A stretch of 35,731 bases of DNA from the NCBI GenBank assembly GCA_020054095.1, contig JAGVMA010000003.1:1-35731 (forward strand), in the 5' to 3' direction. A program made the position numbers and the translations under genes. Numbering within the stretch: the first letter of the stretch is position 1; each line of letters starts with the position of its first letter. Below are positions 32,634 through 35,731 of the stretch, in pieces. The notes below the pieces were generated by a model. It did not search any database. It was not told where the DNA came from and worked only from the letters and a program-made list of their open reading frames with translations. This DNA is from Bacteroidia bacterium (GTDB lineage: Bacteria; Bacteroidota; Bacteroidia; JADZBD01).

Positions 32634-34397
32634 ATGAAAACCCTACACCTAACCATTGCGATTACAAGTTTGTTTGCAGCAGTAAATGCACAACAAATAA
32701 ATTACACGCAAATAACCACCGGCCTTAACACCGTTACTTACGAAATAGGTTACACCGAACTGGAACTTGCCGACATGAACAACGATGGAAATTTAGACAT
32801 CGTTTCCATAGGCGACCACGGCAGCCCTAATATAAATGCCACCGAAGGCGGAGTAATGGTGTGGCTCAATAACGGAAACGGAACATCGTTCACGCTGAAA
32901 AAAACAGGCAGCTTGGGTTATGGCGGCATTGCGGTGGCAGATATTAATAACGATGGCAAAAAAGATGTTGGCATAGGCATGCACCATAATTATGGTACTA
33001 CCGATTTGGGCGACCAATTAATTGAAGTGCTTTTAGGTAACGGCACATCACAATCGTGGACTCCTTATGATGATGGCTTGGCAACCAATGGCGAAACATA
33101 CGGCATGTTCGGGGTTGATTTTGCAGACATTAATAACGATGGCTTGCTTGATATTGGCGCAAATTCGTTTGGCTGCTGCGCGGGTATTCACGTATATAAA
33201 AATAACGGCAACGGCACCTGGACACAAACCGATGGCGCTGTGGGCGGAAACGCAAAACACTGGTTTAAGTTTGGTGATTTAAACCGCGATGGTAACGTAG
33301 ATTGTGTGGTAGCAAGCGAATTGGGTGCAATATTTAAAAACGATGGCACAGGTTATTTCACTTCCATGCAAAATGGTTTTCCTAATGAATGGTACATGGA
33401 ATACGATTTGGCTGACATCAATCACGATGGTGCAAAAGACATTGCCTTTGTTGAAAGCAACAATATGCTTTATGCTTACACTTACAATACCCAATTGCAA
33501 ACCTGGCAAAACATTTCTACCGGCTTACCCACAGCGCCCATCTGGCAAGGCGTTTCGTTATTTGATATGAATATGGATGGCCACCAAGACATAGTTGCTT
33601 GGACATCGGGTACCATTTCTATCTATCTCGGAAACGGTGCCGGCAACTGGACTTTTTTGCAAAACATTTACATCACCGAAACCCAATTTAGCAGCATGCG
33701 CGTGGGCGATTTTAACCACGATGGCTTGGGCGATATTTTATACATGGCAAAAACATCTACCATGAATTCGCGTAATAAATTAAACTTGTATTTAAGCACA
33801 CCGGCTAGCCCAACGCTGAACATTGCTCCGCTTCATCCGCAAGGTGCAGAATGTTTTATGCCAAACTCGGTTCAGTTTTTAACCTGGAATTCGAGTGTGC
33901 CGGTAAATAATACCGCAACCGTTACCATTGAGTTTTCGCAATTTGGCACAAGCGGCCCGTTTGCTTCCATTGCAAGTAATATTCCCAATTCAGGTAATTA
34001 CCAATGGACGCTGCCCAATATTGTATCTAACAATTGCTTGCTCCGATACACTATAAACGATGGCAACACTAATCAAATTGTAACCATGTCAACCCCTTTT
34101 GGCATAGGCGCTTGCAACTTAACCACCGATATTGAAAACGCTGGAACAACCGAAACCAACTTAACCGTTTACCCTAATCCGCTAAGCGAAAACGGTTACA
34201 TCCAATTTATTGCAACTAATGAGTTAAACACTACCATTACCATTACCGATGTTACAGGCAAAATTGTGAATGAACTAAAAGCAGATAATTTACGCGAAGG
34301 GGAAAACAAAATTGCATTTGATGCATCGCAGTTACAGGCGGGGGTTTATTTCTGCACGGTGAATAATAAATCGGTAAAATTTGTGGTTATAAAATAG
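32634..34397 (+). CDS. Secreted FG-GAP/VCBS beta-propeller protein with T9SS tail
   Basis: This 587-residue surface protein has the signal peptide MKTLHLTIAITSLFAAVNAQ. Seven calcium-binding loops of the form D-x-N-x-D-G-x-x-D follow (ADMNNDGNLD, ADINNDGKKD, ADINNDGLLD, GDLNRDGNVD, ADINHDGAKD, FDMNMDGHQD, GDFNHDGLGD), one per blade of a seven-bladed propeller. An Ig-like domain (about 400-500, with GAECFMPNSVQFLTWNSS) and a T9SS type A tail (LTVYPNPLSENGYIQF to SVKFVVIK) complete it. Such propellers bind proteins or glycans at the cell surface. It is a single-gene unit with its own promoter and a strong terminator. Confidence 0.9.
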   Translation: MKTLHLTIAITSLFAAVNAQQINYTQITTGLNTVTYEIGYTELELADMNNDGNLDIVSIGDHGSPNINATEGGVMVWLNNGNGTSFTLKKTGSLGYGGIAVADINNDGKKDVGIGMHHNYGTTDLGDQLIEVLLGNGTSQSWTPYDDGLATNGETYGMFGVDFADINNDGLLDIGANSFGCCAGIHVYKNNGNGTWTQTDGAVGGNAKHWFKFGDLNRDGNVDCVVASELGAIFKNDGTGYFTSMQNGFPNEWYMEYDLADINHDGAKDIAFVESNNMLYAYTYNTQLQTWQNISTGLPTAPIWQGVSLFDMNMDGHQDIVAWTSGTISIYLGNGAGNWTFLQNIYITETQFSSMRVGDFNHDGLGDILYMAKTSTMNSRNKLNLYLSTPASPTLNIAPLHPQGAECFMPNSVQFLTWNSSVPVNNTATVTIEFSQFGTSGPFASIASNIPNSGNYQWTLPNIVSNNCLLRYTINDGNTNQIVTMSTPFGIGACNLTTDIENAGTTETNLTVYPNPLSENGYIQFIATNELNTTITITDVTGKIVNELKADNLREGENKIAFDASQLQAGVYFCTVNNKSVKFVVIK

Positions 34398-34465
34398 CTT
34401 TTTTCATGGAGGTGTGATTGAAAGCAAAACCCAAAAATTAAACCTGCCCGTTTAGTTATTGGGTT

Positions 34466-34504
34466 AACCTCCGCCAGAAGTGTAGGGCTGGCGGAGGTTT
34501 TTTT
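34466..34504 (+). terminator. Intrinsic terminator after the FG-GAP gene
   Basis: A perfect 12-bp GC-rich stem (34466-34477 with 34488-34499, AACCTCCGCCAG/CTGGCGGAGGTT) has a 10-base loop and is followed by Ts at 34500-34504. It lies between convergent genes. Confidence 0.92.
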
Positions 34505-34529
34505 CACATTATCAAAAAGTAGTATGGAA

Positions 34530-35531
34530 TTACTTATTTAAAACTATTTTTTGTTTTTGGCTGTAACCACTGCTTAACTGCACGCTCACATAATAAGCGC
34601 CACTTGCTATGTTAGGCAATATTATTTTTTTACTGTAGGCGTAAGGCGGTAAAACTTCTTTGTAAACTAGTTGACCAAGCATGTTGTGTATTTGCAATTC
34701 TCCTGTATCTTCTTTATTAAAACCATACTCAATTATAAACTCTCCGTTATTTGGGTTAGGATATATGGCTATTGTTAACGGGGCATCTGCACAGCTATCT
34801 GTATCACAACAATATACACTCACATCGTCTATATAGTAGTATGAAAAATCACCATTACAAAGACCACCATTGGTTGGAATTACTCCACCAACAAAAGAGG
34901 TATCGCTATTTGCATCATCATTAAAATTGCCAATTAAAATATATTTTTCTCCACCTTCGGCAATAAAGCTGCCTTCTATTTTTGTCCAGCCGTTCTTATT
35001 GGTTAGTGGATTACTAGCACCATCGTTTATAATTTGTGGTGTACGATTAAAGGGCATTTGAAATAATGTGTTGGGAGCGTAGTACGTAACATAGGAAGTA
35101 TCACTTAAAAAAGCGCCAATATTATTTACTGAATACCGAACACTATCACACACACTTATCCAAAACTCGACACAATACTTTTTGCCCTTTTTTAGTTCTC
35201 CGATTAAAAGACCCTGCATGATTTCTCTAACATTTGGGGAAAAAGAACAAGAAGGGGTTCTTATATAGCATACTATACCTGCATATCCATTACCCGAATG
35301 TGCATTTTCATATCCTACATAGTTTTGTGGAACTTGAGAGGCAAGCCAACAGTTTGCATTAAAATAATCAGGGGTGGAAGAAACTATATCCCACGAGCCA
35401 AATCCATCAGGAAAAGCACATGAATTGACAGTAGTATCTTCAAAACTGTTGTTAATTACAAGGTTTATTTGTGCTTTAGTTGCCAAGCAAAATAAGTCCG
35501 TAAATAAAAATACAAAAAAAACTTTTTTCAT
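34530..35531 (-). CDS. Secreted T9SS protein with gliding/OmpA-associated N-terminal domain
   Basis: This 333-residue exported protein has a signal peptide ending near TKAQ. It begins LVINNSFEDTTVNSCAFPDGFG with DYFNANCW and VPQNYVGYENAHSGNGYAGIV, the pattern of a jelly-roll domain found in this phylum at the N-terminus of some OmpA-type and T9SS proteins. Then come KKGKKYCVEFWISVCDS and YYIDDVSVYCCD (end of the jelly roll, about residue 243) and a T9SS tail from about 253 (IAIYPNPNNGEFIIEYG to QKIVLNK). The function is unknown; carbohydrate or surface binding is likely. Its ATG abuts a terminator of the upstream gene, and the tails of the two proteins are very alike. Confidence 0.82.
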   Translation of the reverse strand: MKKVFFVFLFTDLFCLATKAQINLVINNSFEDTTVNSCAFPDGFGSWDIVSSTPDYFNANCWLASQVPQNYVGYENAHSGNGYAGIVCYIRTPSCSFSPNVREIMQGLLIGELKKGKKYCVEFWISVCDSVRYSVNNIGAFLSDTSYVTYYAPNTLFQMPFNRTPQIINDGASNPLTNKNGWTKIEGSFIAEGGEKYILIGNFNDDANSDTSFVGGVIPTNGGLCNGDFSYYYIDDVSVYCCDTDSCADAPLTIAIYPNPNNGEFIIEYGFNKEDTGELQIHNMLGQLVYKEVLPPYAYSKKIILPNIASGAYYVSVQLSSGYSQKQKIVLNK

Positions 35532-35532
35532 T

Positions 35533-35572
35533 AAAAAACTAACGTACTCCCTTAATCATAGTACGTTAGTTT
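35533..35572 (-). terminator. Intrinsic terminator directly before the start codon at 35531
   Basis: A perfect 13-bp stem (35536-35548 with 35560-35572, AAACTAACGTACT/AGTACGTTAGTTT) has an 11-base loop. On the minus strand the A/T end of the stem runs into TTTTTT (35538-35533). It ends the partial gene at 35581 and stops 1 base short of the next ATG. Confidence 0.75.
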
Positions 35573-35580
35573 AAAGATAA

Positions 35581-35731
35581 TTATTTATTTAAAACAATTT
35601 TTTGTTTAAACACATAGCCATTACTTAGTTGTACGTTTATAAAATAAACTCCGTTAGCTAAATCGTTGGTTTTAATTGTAACCGGATTTTCGGCCGATGA
35701 AAAATTAAGTGCTAACATTTCTTCGCCCATC
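35581..35731 (-). CDS. T9SS sorting domain of a secreted protein, 3' part only
   Basis: Only the last 49 codons are in the window, ending in TAA 35583-35581. They read TIKTNDLANGVYFINVQLS and then NGYVFKQKIVLNK, the end of a T9SS type A sorting domain. The final 20 residues are nearly the same as those of the downstream neighbour (VQLSSGYSQKQKIVLNK), suggesting tandem duplication or gene conversion between the two. The rest of the protein lies to the right of the window. Confidence 0.82.
   Translation of the reverse strand, partial: MGEEMLALNFSSAENPVTIKTNDLANGVYFINVQLSNGYVFKQKIVLNK

Overview
The window is a low-GC chromosomal stretch of a member of the Bacteroidota. Three things support this. 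At least seven genes or gene remnants end in a type IX secretion system (T9SS) type A sorting domain with the 'VYPNP'-like entry. Many genes are preceded by the Bacteroidota vegetative promoter (TTTG or TTG, 18-23 bp, then TAnnTTTG) rather than by Shine-Dalgarno sequences. Several families are also typical of the phylum, including DUF6364/PIN toxin-antitoxin pairs, zinc-free L32, Reg_prop propellers and GH92. I cannot name the genus.

Layout. Positions 1-521 hold the end of an IS3-family element, which has cut off the 5' part of a small gene. Positions 612-4791 run rightward: nuoN (without the rest of the nuo operon), a DUF6364/PIN toxin-antitoxin pair with a palindromic operator, a dicarboxylate/amino-acid symporter and a DedA protein. 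A decayed secreted beta-propeller gene follows (4797-5592). The leftward yceD-rpmF-plsX-fabH operon (5635-8527) handles ribosomal protein L32 and phospholipid/fatty-acid initiation. Positions 8777-12096 encode two secreted T9SS proteins, one a bacterial lysyl oxidase with all cofactor and copper residues. Positions 12097-14842 hold a J-domain membrane protein split by a one-base frameshift and an orphan oligopeptide-binding lipoprotein. Positions 15057-20722 hold a secreted protein, methylmalonyl-CoA epimerase, a HAD hydrolase, two tRNAs, a cupin, gltX and an rRNA m5C methyltransferase.

Positions 20719-26951 form a tight leftward operon (sugar MFS transporter, ROK kinase, glycosylasparaginase, GH92 alpha-mannosidase) whose genes overlap by 4-26 bases. 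Its gene content fits dismantling of asparagine-linked mannose glycans and use of the sugars. Positions 27041-29894 form a second leftward cluster of three exported proteins that all carry c-type haem motifs; the first is a PHM-like copper monooxygenase with a complete set of copper ligands. The rest holds an RlmI-like methyltransferase interrupted by an in-frame TAG, a helical repeat protein of unknown function whose C-terminus is made by an intergenic repeat, an FG-GAP propeller protein, and two tandem T9SS proteins at the right edge.

Four of the five intrinsic terminators seen lie directly against, or inside, the start of the next co-directional gene. This is the most unusual structural pattern in the window. 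The best candidates for new biology are the haem/copper cluster, the lysyl oxidase, and these start-site terminators.
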